Of a stretch of 64,000 nucleotides of DNA, positions 40,329 to 52,219 are shown piece by piece. The notes under the pieces are model-generated. The model worked only from the letters and a program-made list of their open reading frames with translations. It searched no databases and was not told where the DNA came from. The stretch is from Flaccisagitta enflata (taxonomy: Eukaryota; Chaetognatha; Sagittoidea; Aphragmophora): the NCBI GenBank assembly GCA_965153355.1, contig OZ231126.1, positions 95,914,001-95,978,000 of the forward strand, read 5' to 3'. A program made the translations under genes and the position numbers. How positions within the stretch are numbered: the stretch's first letter is position 1; the number at the start of each line of letters is the position of its first letter.

Positions 40329-40609
40329 CCCTGAATTAGGTGTTGTGTATAAACACTAAATAAACGCCGTTTATAAACAATGGTATACAACTGTTTGTAA
40401 TATTAAAAATGCAAGTCAAATAAAGAAAAATTGTTTAAATGGCAGTAAACAACACTGTTTATAAATGTCTATACATCACTGTTTATAAACATCGGAAAAT
40501 AAGATATTGTTTGACTTGATCAGTACAAACTGAAAATGTCCACACTAGAAAATATCCTATTAAATGATAGTATTGATGTTTATAAAGTGTCTGTAAACAC
40601 TTAATATTT

Positions 40610-41940
40610 TGTGTTAATAAACGCCAAAAAATCTAAACAAGAATTGTTTATTGCCCCCTTTGAGCCCCCTATAACCACAAAAATTGCAATGGAGAATGTA
40701 CTGAAGATTTTTATATATTTTTCTTCCTCCTCTTCCTCTTCCTCCAAATTCAAAATTGTCTATTTGCCCTCAATTTCTTTTGCATATACCGTATTTTCTC
40801 CATTTATCGCCCCCCCTCCAATTAACGCCCCCCCCTCTTGGGCTCTCCAGAACAGTAATTTGGAAGAAGGTGAAATAGCAAATATTCTGTAAAAGTAGAA
40901 AGTTTTTGCATATTTCAGCGGTTTTTTTCAAGGATTGGATTAAAAACAAGCAAGATACATTTTATCTTATCTTTATCTGATATCCTAAGCAGCATTTTTT
41001 GTGAATAACATATAATTAGAGAGTTCTCACAGATCAAGAGGGGCGTTAATTGTAGGGTAGAATGACAATATATTTTTTCAATTTCAAAAGCGCCCGGGGC
41101 GCTAATTAGAGAAAATACGGTAAACAAATGTTTATCTGCTCTCAAATTCATTTGCAAAAAAACATAAAATCGTTCATTTCGTACCATAAATTTGTTTTCA
41201 TAAACGTTTACACTCCATTAGAAATTTTTGTGTTTATAAACACCCAAAATACTAATCTCGTAAACAAATTTGTTTATTTGGTACCATAAATTTGATCTCA
41301 TAAACATTTACACTCTTTTAGAAATTAGTGTGTTTATAAACACCAAAAGTATGGATTTCATAAACAGATTTTTATGTTTTTCTCCTCCTCCTCCTCCTCC
41401 TCCTCCTCCTCCTCCTGCTCCTCCTCCTCCTCCTCCTCATCCAAAATCATTTCATTTTTCCCCAATTTCTTTTGTATATAAACAAATATTTATTTGCTCC
41501 CAATACTTTTCCGAATAAACAAAGAATTGTTTATTTGGCACCATAGATTTGTTTTCACACCAAAAAATATTGGTTTATTTGGTAACATAAGTTTGATCTC
41601 ATACATGTTTACACTCCTTTAGAAATTTGTGAGTTTATAAGCACCAAAAATATGGATTTCATAAACAGATCTTTATATTTCTCTCCTCCTCCTCTGCCTC
41701 CTCCTCCTCCTCCTTCTTATCCAAAATCGTTCAGTTGCCCCCAATTTCTTTTATATATAAACAAAAGTTTATTTGCTCCTAAACTGTTTTTCCAAAAAAA
41801 AAAAAACAAAAAATTGTTTATTTGGCACCATGAATTTGTTTTCATAAACGTTTACACTCTTTTAGAAATTTTTGTAGTTATAAACACTGAGAATATCTCA
41901 TAATTAAATTTGCTTATTTGGTAACATAAATTTGATCTCA
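40610..41940. repeat. About 300-bp internal tandem units
   Basis: Each unit has GTTTATAAACACCAAAA, ATGGATTTCATAAACAGA, a (CTC)n block, ATCCAAAATC, CCAATTTCTTTTGTATATAA, TTTATTTGGCACCATAGATT and TTTACACTC-TTTAGAAATT. Three units are visible; the first contains the MITE. Confidence 0.85.
40789..41120. mobile_element. TA-flanked MITE with CCGTATTTTCTC ends
   Basis: Ends CCGTATTTTCTCC-ATTTATCGCCCC and GGGGCGCTAATTAGAGAAAATACGG are inverted repeats, flanked by TA (40787-40788, 41121-41122). The sister units near 41475 and 41755 show the uninterrupted site TATATAAACAAA, confirming a TA duplication. Length 332 bp, no ORF. Confidence 0.93.
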
Positions 41941-41941
41941 T

Positions 41942-42137
41942 GAAGTCTACACCCCGCTTTGTCGGTCCGTCAGTCCATCCATCCATCCATTGGTCTGTCC
42001 ATCCGTCCATCACACTTTACTTTTTTGGGTTTTTTATGGTCTTTGGCCTCACTGCTCCTGCCCAAATGAAATGGTGACCTTGATTATGGCCCCTGCCCAC
42101 CCGCACGCGACTAGGGTAGCCGTGTATCCGGCCTTGT
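41942..42137 (-). mobile_element. Family A element lacking its 3' hairpin
   Basis: Minus strand: ACAAGGCCGGATACACGGC, box AGTCGCGTGCGGGTGGGC, GGGGCCATAATCAAGGTCAC, CATTTGGGCAGGAGCAGTGA, AAAAGTAAAGTGTGATGG, a GACGGATGG minisatellite and GACAAAGCGGGGTGTAG, then ACTTC. The hairpin is lost at the junction. Confidence 0.88.
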
Positions 42138-42708
42138 TGTGTTAGTAAACACCAAAAAGGATTTTTTGTTTATTTGCAAAAGAAATTGGGGGCAAATAAA
42201 CAATTTTGGATGAGGATCAGGAGGAGGAGGAGGGGGAGGAAGAGGAGAGAAAAAAAATCTGAAGTACTTTTTCCATTGTAGTTAAAAACAAAAAAATAGA
42301 AGGCAAATAAACATTTTTTGTTTATTCTTTTGGCGTTTATAAACACAGAATATTTAGCGTTTACAAACACATATTTTTTGTTGTTTATAAACATCAATAT
42401 TGTTGTGATTATAAACGATCAATTATGGGCTCTTTTTTACAATTTTTGGAGCCCAAAAAATTAGTAGCGACTGTCAAAATTTTGAATTGTTTAATAGAAC
42501 ATTTTCTAGCTTGGACTTTTTCAGTTTGTACTGATTAAGTCAAACAATTTCCTTTTTTCCACTGTTCATAAACAGTGATACAGAGTTGTTTGTAAACAGC
42601 GTTTTAAATACCATTAAATGTTTATAAACAGTTGCAAGGCATTGTTTATAAACTGTATTTTCTTTGGCGTTTATAAACACCCCTAATATCGGGCACGAAA
42701 TATCTCAG

Positions 42709-43144
42709 ACAATTGTGGTTATGGAGGGCAATTGTGGAAGCAGTTGTTGAGGCAATTGTTGCAATGGTGGTGGCAATCATGGCAATTGTGTTGGCCATTG
42801 TGGTGGCACTTGTTGCAACTGTGTTGGCAATTATGGAGGTAGTTATGGAGGGCAACTATGATGGCTGTTGTGGAAAATAATTGTGGTGGCAACTATGGTA
42901 ACAATAATGGTGGCAGTTGTGGTGGCAGTTTTGGAGAGCAATCATGGAGGCAATTGTGGAGGGCAATTGTTGACACGATTGTGGTAGCAGGTATGGAGGG
43001 CAATTGTGGTGGCAATCATGCTGGCAATCGTGGTGGCAGTTATTGAGGGCAATTGTGGAGGGCAACTGTTGATGGCAATTTTGGTTTTGAAGGGCAATTG
43101 TGGTGGCAGTTATGACTGGCAATTGTGGTGTTGGCGGCAATAGT
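42709..43144. repeat. GGCAATTGTGGT minisatellite
   Basis: About 30 loose units such as GGAGGGCAATTGTGGTGGCA. Frames on both strands (Gly/Asn or Ile/Ala/Thr) come from it. The non-repetitive part at 43145-43318 has no recognised product. Confidence 0.88.
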
Positions 43145-43318
43145 GACGAACGAGTGTCGCGTGTCGCGGAAACACACATCTTTCCATATTTGCTTTCTAT
43201 CTCTTTGGTTGACTTCAAATCCGCCCCTTTGCAGTTTCGCGCGCTTCCAACTAGACTGACACCAGACACCAGATTTACACGATTTACACCATCTTATCCT
43301 AACTGATACTTTTTTTTT

Positions 43319-43542
43319 AAGTCGCGTGCTACGCGACACTACACCTCGCATTGTCCGTCCGTCGGTCGGTTGGTCGGTCAGTCGGTCGGTTGGTCAGTTG
43401 GTCGGTTGGTCGGTCCCCATTTTACTTTTTTTATGTTTTTGCGGTCTTTGGCCTCACTGCACTTGCCCAAGTGCTTTAGTAACTCAAATACTGCCCCTGC
43501 CCACCCGCACGCGACTAAGGTAGCCGTGTATCCGGCCTTGTT
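43319..43542 (-). mobile_element. Family A element, complete
   Basis: Minus strand: ACAAGGCCGGATACACGGC, box AGTCGCGTGCGGGTGGGC, GGGGCAGTATTTGAG, CTTGGGCAAGTGCAGTGAGG, AAAAAGTAAAATGGGGACC, a long GACCAACC minisatellite and GAGGTGTAG, then GTCGCGTAGCACGCGACT plus A. Intact architecture. Confidence 0.9.
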
Positions 43543-43587
43543 CTTTCTATTTGTTGTTTTTACTTCTGTTTCCGCTATAGTTATCAT

Positions 43588-43594
43588 GTTTTCT

Positions 43595-43666
<72 letters not shown>

Positions 43667-43667
43667 T
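43588..43667. repeat. (TTTC)n, first tract
   Basis: About 20 TTTC units at the start of the duplicated segment. The matching tract is at 44646-44714. Confidence 0.95.
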
Positions 43668-44036
43668 GCTTCCTCGTCTTTGCTCTTATCTCTTCAGCAT
43701 GATACCATTCTTCAGCCTTAATGAGTCCTTGGAAATCTCCTGAGTTCGGATTCATTGATCCTTACAAGGATGAGTGGAAATGAGGCATATTCTCAGAGAT
43801 GATCGAGGGTGGGACAAATGAATAACCAATATAATGATGCGAGATTCAACTATCTTTACTTACCCTTCACGCAAAAGAATCTCAGTTTTTTTTCCCGGAA
43901 CGTCCTCGTCTCTTAAAATGTAAACAAGTCAATCTTGATAATGATGCCGAGACAATTCACCCCCCCCCCCCCACATCAACAACTGGACCAAACGATGGAA
44001 AGCAAGAAGAAACTGATTCTCCAGTTTCTTTCCGTT

Positions 44037-44190
44037 TTTAGTCGCGGACACGCGACTCTATACGTCACTTTTTGGTCCATCGTTCCGTCCGTCGGTCCGT
44101 CGGTCTGTCGGTCCGTAAAAAAGTCACTTTTCGAGGTTTTCCGCTCCTGCCCACCCGTCCGCGACTAATGCTGCCGTGTATACGGCCTTG
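44037..44190 (-). mobile_element. Short family A variant, copy in duplicated segment
   Basis: Minus strand: CAAGGCCGTATACACGGCAG, box AGTCGCGGACGGGTGGGC, AGGAGCGGAAAACC, AAAAGTGACTTTTTTAC, GGACCGACAG minisatellite, TATAG and hairpin AGTCGCGTGTCCGCGACT plus AAAA. The 10-bp box pairs perfectly with the distal hairpin arm. It lacks the CATTTGGGC middle segment of full-length A. Confidence 0.9.
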
Positions 44191-44384
44191 ATTTTTTTTT
44201 CTCGTTCCGTTTCCCTTCTTCCTCCAATTCTTTTTGTTATTTTTTTCCTACTTGTTTTCTTCGTCCCCCCCCCCTCTTTCTTTTCTTCTTCTTTGCTTTC
44301 TCGTTTTCCTTCTGTGGCGTGAATTTACTGAAATAAAACTGAGTCAATATCACCTCGTGGCATCGCGGCCGAAACGAAAGTTTG

Positions 44385-44640
44385 CCATGGCAACCAGATC
44401 ACTATGGCAACCAAACCACTATGGCAACCATATCACTATGGAAACCAAACCACTATGGCAATCATATCACTATGGCAACCATATCACTACGGCAACCAAA
44501 CCATTATGGTAACCACATCACTATGGCAACTTCGTCACCATGGCAACCACATCACTATGGCAACCACATCACCATGGCTACCAGATCACTATGGCATCCA
44601 TATCACTAAGACAACCAGATCACTCTGGCAACCAGCCTTC
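44385..44640. repeat. 17-bp ATGGCAACC array, copy 1
   Basis: About 15 units of ATCACTATGGCAACCAA. Some units carry CCATGGCAACC, which resembles an RFX X-box half-site. The array length differs from its twin at 45464. Confidence 0.93.
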
Positions 44641-44665
44641 ACCTTTCTTTCTTTCTTTCTTTTTT

Positions 44666-44713
<48 letters not shown>

Positions 44714-45114
44714 TGCTTCCTCGTCTTTCCTCTTATCTCTTCGGCATGATACCATACTTCAGCCTTAATGAGTCCTTGGAAATCTCCTGAGTTCGGATTC
44801 ATTGATCCTTACAAGGATGAGTGGAAATGAGGCATATTCTCATAGATAATCGAGGGTGGGACAAATGATTAACCAATATGATGATGCGAGATTCAACTAT
44901 CTTTACTTACCCTTCACGCAAAAGAATCTCAGTGGAAAGAACAAATGTAAACCGCAGTTTTTTTTTTCCCGGAACGTCCTCGTCTCTTAAAATGTAAACA
45001 AGTCAATCTTGATAATGATGCCGAGACAATTCACCCCCCCCCCCAAACATCAACAACTGGACCAAACGATGGAAAGCAAGAAAAAAAAAACCGATTTTTC
45101 AGTTTCTTTCCATT

Positions 45115-45269
45115 TTTAGTCGCGGACACGCGACTCTATACGTCACTTTTTGGTCCATCGTTCCGTCCGTCGGTCCGTCGGTCTGTCGGTCCGTAAAAAA
45201 AGTCACTTTTCGAGGTTTTCCGCTCCTGCCCACCCGTCCGCGACTAATGCTGCCGTGTATACGGCCTTG
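45115..45269 (-). mobile_element. Short family A variant, duplicated partner
   Basis: Nearly identical to the element at 44037 with one extra A. It arose by the segmental duplication, not by a separate insertion. Confidence 0.9.
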
Positions 45270-45463
45270 ATTTCTTTTTCTCCTTCCGTTTCCCTTCTTC
45301 CTCCAATTCTTTTTGTTATTTTTTTCCTACTTGTTTTCTTCGTCCCCCCCCCCTCTTTCTTTTCTTCTTCTTTGCTTTCTCGTTTTCCTTTTGTGGCGTG
45401 AATTTACTGAAATAAAACTGAGTCAATATCACCTCGTGGCATCGCGGCCGGAACGAAAGTTTG

Positions 45464-45772
45464 CCATGGCAACCAGATCACTATGGCAACCAAACCACTA
45501 TGGCAACCATATCACTATGGAAACCAAACCACTATGGCAATCATATCACTATGGCAACCATATCACTACGGCAACCAAACCATTATGGTAACCACATCAC
45601 TATGGCAACTTCGTCACCATGGCAACCACATCACTATGGCAACCACATCACTATGGCAACAAGATAATTATGGGAACCGTATCACCATGGCAACCAGATC
45701 ACCATGGCTACCAGATCACTATGGCATCCATATCACTAAGACAACCAGATCACTCTGGCAACCAGCCTTCAC
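45464..45772. repeat. 17-bp ATGGCAACC array, copy 2
   Basis: About 18 units. Three additional units (GGCAACAAGATAATTATGGG region, 45655-45700) are absent from copy 1. Confidence 0.93.
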
Positions 45773-45778
45773 CTTTCT

Positions 45779-46464
45779 CAGAATGGATCCAACCTACCGT
45801 AACGCGGCTTCTTTACACTTGATTCCACACAAGTTTTTTTTTTTCTTCTATTCTTACTTTTTTTAGGTGCCGGATCTTACTGAAGACAATTCTTGGGAAA
45901 ACATATTCTTTTTTTTTTCTCTACTTCCTTTCTAGTTGCAAGTACTTATTTCCAATGCAAACAGTAATCAATAGCTTGAAGCTTAAGTGATTGCCGGGTA
46001 ACGATCATTAGCCCTTTGATAAGTAGTGATATTAGGTTAGGCTGAGTTTGACTATTGATCTGTTTGTCTGTCTCTGAGTTTCTGTGTTTGTGAATCTGTG
46101 TCTCCGTATGTATTCTTCCCAGCCCGCTGTGTGTTGATGTGAACGCCCCTTTTCTCTGTATCACTGTGCTGCATCCCTGCTCCAAAAGTCTCCCAATCTT
46201 TCTTTATTGTCCACTTGCATGCAACGAGGATTGTAGTGTAACCGGCCTTGTTTGTAACTTTGTCTGTTCCCTCCTGGAAATTGGAAAGAGAGAGAGACTA
46301 ACTCAGAGCTCAGTTGCAATCCCACGATAAGTGGTCAATGGACACAGCCACAGTTCTAGAGCAATTCATCATTGCAATCACCTCACGTTCCTGACTGGGC
46401 ATCCACGTCTTTTCTGAACCTAAAGCTGATTTAACGGACCCATAGAAAAGGGGAAAAAAGTCTG

Positions 46465-46468
<4 letters not shown>
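45779..46468. other. Spacer with decayed A-type sequence
   Basis: At 46140-46252, CACTGTGCTGCATCCCTGCTCC, TTGTCCACTTGCATGCAACG and GTAACCGGCCTTGTTT follow the order of a minus-strand A element with both boxes lost. No gene recognised. Confidence 0.45.

Positions 46469-46540
<72 letters not shown>
46469..46540. repeat. (TC)n microsatellite
   Basis: About 35 uninterrupted TC units. Confidence 0.97.
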
Positions 46541-46541
<1 letters not shown>

Positions 46542-46566
46542 CCCGTGTCACCATCAATTTTTTCTC

Positions 46567-46739
46567 TTTTTAGTTGCGGACACGCAACTCTAAAAGAGGC
46601 TTTGTCCGTCGGTCCATCCGTCGGTCCGTCCGTCGGTCATTCCGTTGGTCCGTAATGATCGAGTTGAAAAGTGTGAAAACGCGCATTTGCACCCCTGCCC
46701 ACCCGTCCGCCACTGATGGCCGTGTATCCGGCCTTGTTG
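46567..46739 (-). mobile_element. Short family A variant with AGTTGCG hairpin
   Basis: Minus strand: ACAAGGCCGGATACACGGCC, box AGTGGCGGACGGGTGGGC, GGGGTGCAAATGCGCG, GACGGACGGACCGACGG, GACAAAGCCTC and hairpin AGTTGCGTGTCCGCAACT plus AAAA. Box and distal arm differ at one base. A relative at 49889 carries box AGTTGCGG. Confidence 0.88.
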
Positions 46740-46795
46740 ACTTGCCCTTTCCTCCCTCTTTTGTTTTGGTATATAAAGTGCACAACAAATGATGT

Positions 46796-47400
<605 letters not shown>

Positions 47401-47413
47401 CGCATCTGCACCT

Positions 47414-47554
47414 CTCTGTCTGTCTCTGTCTCTATCTCTGTCTATGTCTCGGTCTATGTCTGTCTCTGTCCATGTCCATGTCCATGTCCATGTCCATGTC
47501 TATGTCTGTCTTTCTGTCCGTCTGTCTGTCTGTCTGTCTGTCTGTCTCTGTCTG

Positions 47555-47636
<82 letters not shown>
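47414..47636. repeat. (TCCATG)n, (TCTG)n and (TC)n cluster
   Basis: A TCCATG hexamer run at 47468-47500 sits between TCTG-like sequence and a (TCTG)n-(TC)n compound tract at 47517-47636. Confidence 0.95.
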
Positions 47637-47641
<5 letters not shown>

Positions 47642-47808
47642 CCCGCCTTTACGCTCTTCGTATACGAAATGCTTGGCCTCATCGTTTCCCAATTTTGAAG
47701 CTGCCTATTGTGAACCAGACAATAAACCCAGTTGGCTCCTTGGCCTTCGGTGACACGGTGAGGGAGAAGAAGGAAAGGAAGCAAGGAGACACATGGAGAG
47801 GGAGGGAG

Positions 47809-47938
<130 letters not shown>

Positions 47939-47945
47939 GCACACA

Positions 47946-48149
47946 CACGGCTACCCCAGTCGCGTGCGGGTGGGCAGAGGCAGTGCTGGTGAAGGTCACT
48001 ATAGCATTTGGGCAGGAGCAGTAGGCTCAAAAAGCCTAGAAACGCCGAAAAATTAAAAAGGGGACCACCGACCGACCAACCGTCCGACCAACCGACCGAC
48101 GGACCGACATAGCGGGGTAAAGAGTCGCGTAGCACACGACTAAAAGGTC
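47946..48149 (+). mobile_element. Family A element, 5' end replaced by (AC)n
   Basis: ACACGGCTACCCCAGTCGCG, GTGGGCAGAGGCAGTGCTGG, CATTTGGGCAGGAGCAGTAG, GGGGACCACCGACC, GACCAACCG minisatellite and GACATAGCGGGGTAAAG, then AGTCGCGTAGCACACGACT plus AAAA. Closely similar to the copy at 3307, including GAAGGTCACTA. Confidence 0.9.
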
Positions 48150-48255
48150 TAATCAAGCATTTGTAATCATGCAGAAAACGCCCGCGAACGCAAAAAAAAA
48201 AAAAAAAAACAAAAAACAAAAACAAAAAACAAAAAACAAAAAACAAAAAAAATAC

Positions 48256-48320
48256 AGTTCCATGGACCGGCCAACAGACAAAGCTGATTATAGAGGCGCG
48301 TGCACGCGACAAAGCACCAA
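48256..48320 (+). mobile_element. A-like 3' end fragment
   Basis: GGACCGGCCAACAGACAAAG, GATTATAGAGGCGCGTGCACGCGAC and AAAG. Only the 3' hairpin side is present; the upstream flank is (CAAAAA)n at 48190-48250. Confidence 0.6.
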
Positions 48321-48339
48321 ATTGGAAACCCCAGTCCGT

Positions 48340-48478
48340 GGCGACTTTTGAATTTCCACCAAGAACACCCTTAGATTATGTCAAATCACTCTTGGAGCCT
48401 AGAAAGAAAATGAACCATTTTTTTCTTCAATTCTAACCATTTTGTGGTGTTCTTGGTGGAAATTCAAAAATCGTCACG
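48340..48478. repeat. Fold-back, 28-bp arms
   Basis: GACTTTTGAATTTCCACCAA plus GAACACC at 48341-48368 is inverted at 48452-48478. Loop about 80 bp. A candidate small MITE. Confidence 0.75.
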
Positions 48479-48489
48479 GTATCGCCAAT

Positions 48490-48668
48490 TGTATCCACCC
48501 AAGGTGTAATCTGCCACAGCAAGTGAGAAATTTGCTTGAGCCATATAAGCTGTAGGGGAGGATGCTAGAACTTTGGGTCCCTCCTCCGGAGGAGGGCACT
48601 TAAGACCGAATCCTCATTCGAAAATGAGGGCAGTAAGCTCCCTAACCACTCAAGGCAGAATCGGACTT
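48490..48668 (-). ncRNA. tRNA-like region, candidate tRNA-derived SINE
   Basis: On the minus strand CTTGAGTGGTTAGGGAGC (about 48635-48652) resembles the A box of a leucine/serine-type tRNA (GCCGAGTGGTTAAGGCG). About 75 bases on, AAGTTCTAGCATCC resembles a decayed B box. Hairpins between them (CTCATTTTCGAATGAG and CCTCCTCCGGAGGAGG) fit arms of a class II tRNA shape. The B box is weak, no SINE tail is defined, and only one copy is in the window. Confidence 0.35.
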
Positions 48669-49205
48669 GAGTGATTTTTAACTTTAAATACCCCTTCTAA
48701 CTAGAGTGGTTTTTGAATCAGCTTTCTTTGGCCCTATTTAGATCTAACTTGCATCACTCTTCAATTTTTTTTTATGTCATCATCTAATACAATCTATAAT
48801 TGTTGATTTTTGAAAATCTTAAGATAAAGATTCTCTAAAAATGGTATTTTTTATTTTTTCAAAACAATTTTTTTCCTTTTAAATTCTAAAAATATTGAAA
48901 CAGAATAGGACAAATGTAGTTTTTTTTATTCCTAGATTGTTTTCCATAATGAATTGTTTTAGCCTCTTATTGAATTTCAATATTTTACTAATTTAGAATA
49001 GGTAAATAAGTAATCAAAAAAAAAAGGTAAAGCTCAACGCAAAAATGAATTCAGAACTAAAGAATAAAACGATAAATCATTCTTTTTCACAGGTAAAATA
49101 AACCAGGCTTTTACAATTCCCATGAGTAAGTAAAAACAAAAACCACTCTGATTAGAATTAAAAATGAGGGATGTTCTACTCTATTCCACTCAAGTCCGAA
49201 TCTGA
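48650..49205. repeat. Large imperfect inverted repeat
   Basis: CGGACTTGAGTG and AGAGTGGTTTTTGAAT on the left (48662-48715) are inverted at about 49140-49205 (AAAAACCACTCT, CACTCAAGTCCG). The interior is AT-rich without a frame. Perhaps a decayed fold-back element. Confidence 0.5.
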
Positions 49206-49275
49206 CTATAGTGGTTCCAGTGTTAATGGTCAGGGCATGTTTCTATTGACAAAAACAAAAGCAATTGTTCTTGTT

Positions 49276-49376
<101 letters not shown>

Positions 49377-49654
49377 AGACTGGTCCATTTGAGTGATTTT
49401 TTTTAAAAAGTTCTTTATCTGTTTTGCAAGCCCTTTTGTTTCTCAAAACGCGAAAACAGTAACACTTTGTGAGGGAGATAGCGTAAGCCTATGTAAAGCA
49501 GATAGAATTGCATGTCCTGCAACTGGATAGAGTCTAATCAATGCAAACGCGAATTTTATGGTGTCCTTTTGCACCATCGCTTGAACTCGATCACATCCGC
49601 TTTCTTAACGCGGCTAGGGCGTTTATTCTTGTCAGGAACTACATGGTGAGAGTA

Positions 49655-49785
49655 GGAGGTTACCCACTACCCAGGCACTTTGGCAGGGGCTAAATTGCTA
49701 ACATGAAAAAACCACTCCCAATGTATAACTACTGATCAATGAACAGACCAACCCACAAATAGCCTTCACGCGACTGAGAACAAGA
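49655..49785 (+). mobile_element. Decayed family A copy
   Basis: AGGTTACCCACTACCCAGGC, TTTGGCAGGGGCTAAATTGC, AACAGACCAACCCAC and TTCACGCGACTGAGAAC keep the family order with heavy decay. Confidence 0.4.
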
Positions 49786-49888
49786 ACTCCAGGTTCTTTA
49801 TTCCGATTACCATAGAAAATGAATATTGATTTAATGATACCACGGCTGAAATAGCATAGCCAGTATGCTCTTTTGGTTGGTGCATCTG

Positions 49889-50046
49889 ATGCCGGATACA
49901 CAGCCACCAGTTGCGGAAGGGTGGGAAGGGGCAGATATGCGCATTTACCGACTTTTCAACTCATGCTGACGGACTGTTGGACCAACGGATAGATGGACAG
50001 ACGGACGGACAAAGCCTCTTATGGAGTTGCGTGTCCGCAGTTAAAA
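49889..50046 (+). mobile_element. Short family A variant with AGTTGCG box
   Basis: GCCGGATACACAGCCACC, box AGTTGCGGAAGGGTGGG, GGGGCAGATATGCGC, GACGGACGGACAAAGCCTC and hairpin AGTTGCGTGTCCGCAGTT plus AAAA. Box and hairpin share the TTG substitution that separates this subtype from AGTCGCG. Confidence 0.85.
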
Positions 50047-50441
50047 ACAAAACAAACATATTACTTCAATTGTTCAACCAATTGTAAAAAAAAAAAATCG
50101 AATGATTTCATTGCGATGTGAAAAACGGTTAAGGGTCAATGCACTGAAGCACGAATTTCTATTCCAGTGAAACACAAGTTAGTGCTTCAGTAAAATGGGC
50201 CTTGACTCGTCTAATTTCAAGATCAGAGTTTGTGGTTAAGTGGATAGATTGTGCCAAACACCTGAGAGATGAACTTTGAGTGTTTGTGTTTACGCCTTGA
50301 AAATTGAACTTACTGAATTCAACTTGTGTCTTTCCTTTTTTGACAACTCAGACTATCTCATGTCAAAAATTGACAATGTCCAACCACCCATTGATTGCAT
50401 GGCTTCATCTCTACTATCATGTCTCATTATGACGGTAACTT

Positions 50442-50900
50442 TTTAAAGGAAATTGAAGTGTTTCACCATACTTTTTGCATCCTTATCAGGACAATAATGA
50501 AGCTGGAATACTTTTAGTGAACAAATTGTCGCTAAAGACAATACAAATTGTCTTTAAAGACAATACAAATTGTCTCTAAAGACAATTTGTGCATATATTT
50601 TTTTCATATTCTGACTCAAAATGTAATCTGCACTATGCCATTCCCATGAATACAAGTAGCAAAATGATGTTTTTTAATGAATTTCTGCTTAAACTTTTTT
50701 TTCATTTTCTGAGGTCAAAATTCTAAGAAAGCCAAACACAGGGACATTTTGCATTTTGAAAAAACGTAGTTCTCTCTGTAATCCATTTGGGAAGAGAACT
50801 ATATTCTTTTTTTTTCTTTTTTTGTTTCATTTCCTATGCAAATTTAGAATTTCAACCCGCCCCTTGTCAGTGACCAAAAATAAAATTTGTACAAATTTTC
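50442..50900 (-). repeat. Dispersed AT-rich repeat, partner of 8240-8680
   Basis: Inverted relative to the first copy. Contains the AACGTAGTTCTCTCTGTAAT hairpin, CAGTGACCAAAAATAAAA, GTTTCACCATACTTTTTGCA and a local expansion of AAATTGTCTTTAAAGACAAT that is shorter in the other copy. Confidence 0.65.
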
Positions 50901-51630
50901 AATAAAAGTTTTTTGGTAACATTGGCTAAACTTGGTCCTCTTGCTAAATCAATGCAAATTTTTCTTTTGAATATCATGTCTGAGCCATCTCACTCGCTTT
51001 TATTCATAACACCTGTTTACCAATTATTGAGACGGTAGAGCTAAAACTGAAGGTGCTCCATTATTGTTGGCTAGAAACTATATAAATCTTTCATATTTGA
51101 TCTTATTTAAGTATTTCCTGATTTGTTCCATATCGACATCAATATTTTGTACAAATTTGGTTGCTTGTTTTCAACTTCATCTCCTCTTAACCAATAGCTA
51201 AAAACACCCAAGTATCAAGTTTTCCATAACTAAGGTTTGAATTTTGAAAATGTTAACCTTAATGAAATCAATCAAAATCCATGAGCTAATTAAAGAGCTT
51301 TTCATAAGCTTTTTAGTTGTGAAATCTGCATCTGATTACCTATCTTTATGTAGATTTGGCAGGCATCTGAAGTTGATGATGTTTTTTTGGTGATTTTGCA
51401 GTGATGTGCATGGGGAAAGATTTTACTGTTTTGGGTCCTATTCAATTTTGCCCGAAGCAATCTAGGCAAAATTCATGAGCAAAATGAAGATTTTTTCAAG
51501 CTCTAACTGGTGGAAAAATCTGCATGTACATGTAGTTAAATATCCCCGTTTAGATTTAACAGTTGTTTGATTTTGTCTCAATAATTAGTAAACAGATGTT
51601 ATTTTCTCTCCCATTATTTCATTCTAGTGT
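50901..51630. other. AT-rich spacer, nothing recognised
   Basis: No repeat array, element or credible frame seen. Confidence 0.4.
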
Positions 51631-51635
51631 GAGTT

Positions 51636-52219
<584 letters not shown>

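Larger units (their letters stand above)
40329..42694. mobile_element. 2.36-kb fold-back element rich in GTTTATAAAC
   Basis: The left arm (about 40329-40620) and the right arm (about 42400-42694) are inverse complements with landmarks GTATAAAC, AACTGTTTGT, CACTGTTTATAAACA, TTGTTTGACTTGATCAGTAC, AAACTGAAAATGTCC and CTAGAAAATAT. The middle has three tandem units of about 300 bp (see 40610-41940). A MITE at 40789-41120 and an A element at 41942-42137 have inserted. There is no transposase. Confidence 0.8.
43588..45778. repeat. Tandem duplication of a 1.05-1.08 kb segment
   Basis: Copy 1 (about 43588-44645) and copy 2 (about 44646-45778) share the order (TTTC)n, GCTTCCTCGTCTTT, ATCGAGGGTGGGACAAATGA, a short-A element, CCTCCAATTCTTTTTG and the ATGGCAACC array. 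Identity is very high. Copy 2 has about 31 extra bases near 44930-44960 and a longer ATGGCAACC array, but lacks the trailing (TTTC)n. Confidence 0.93.
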
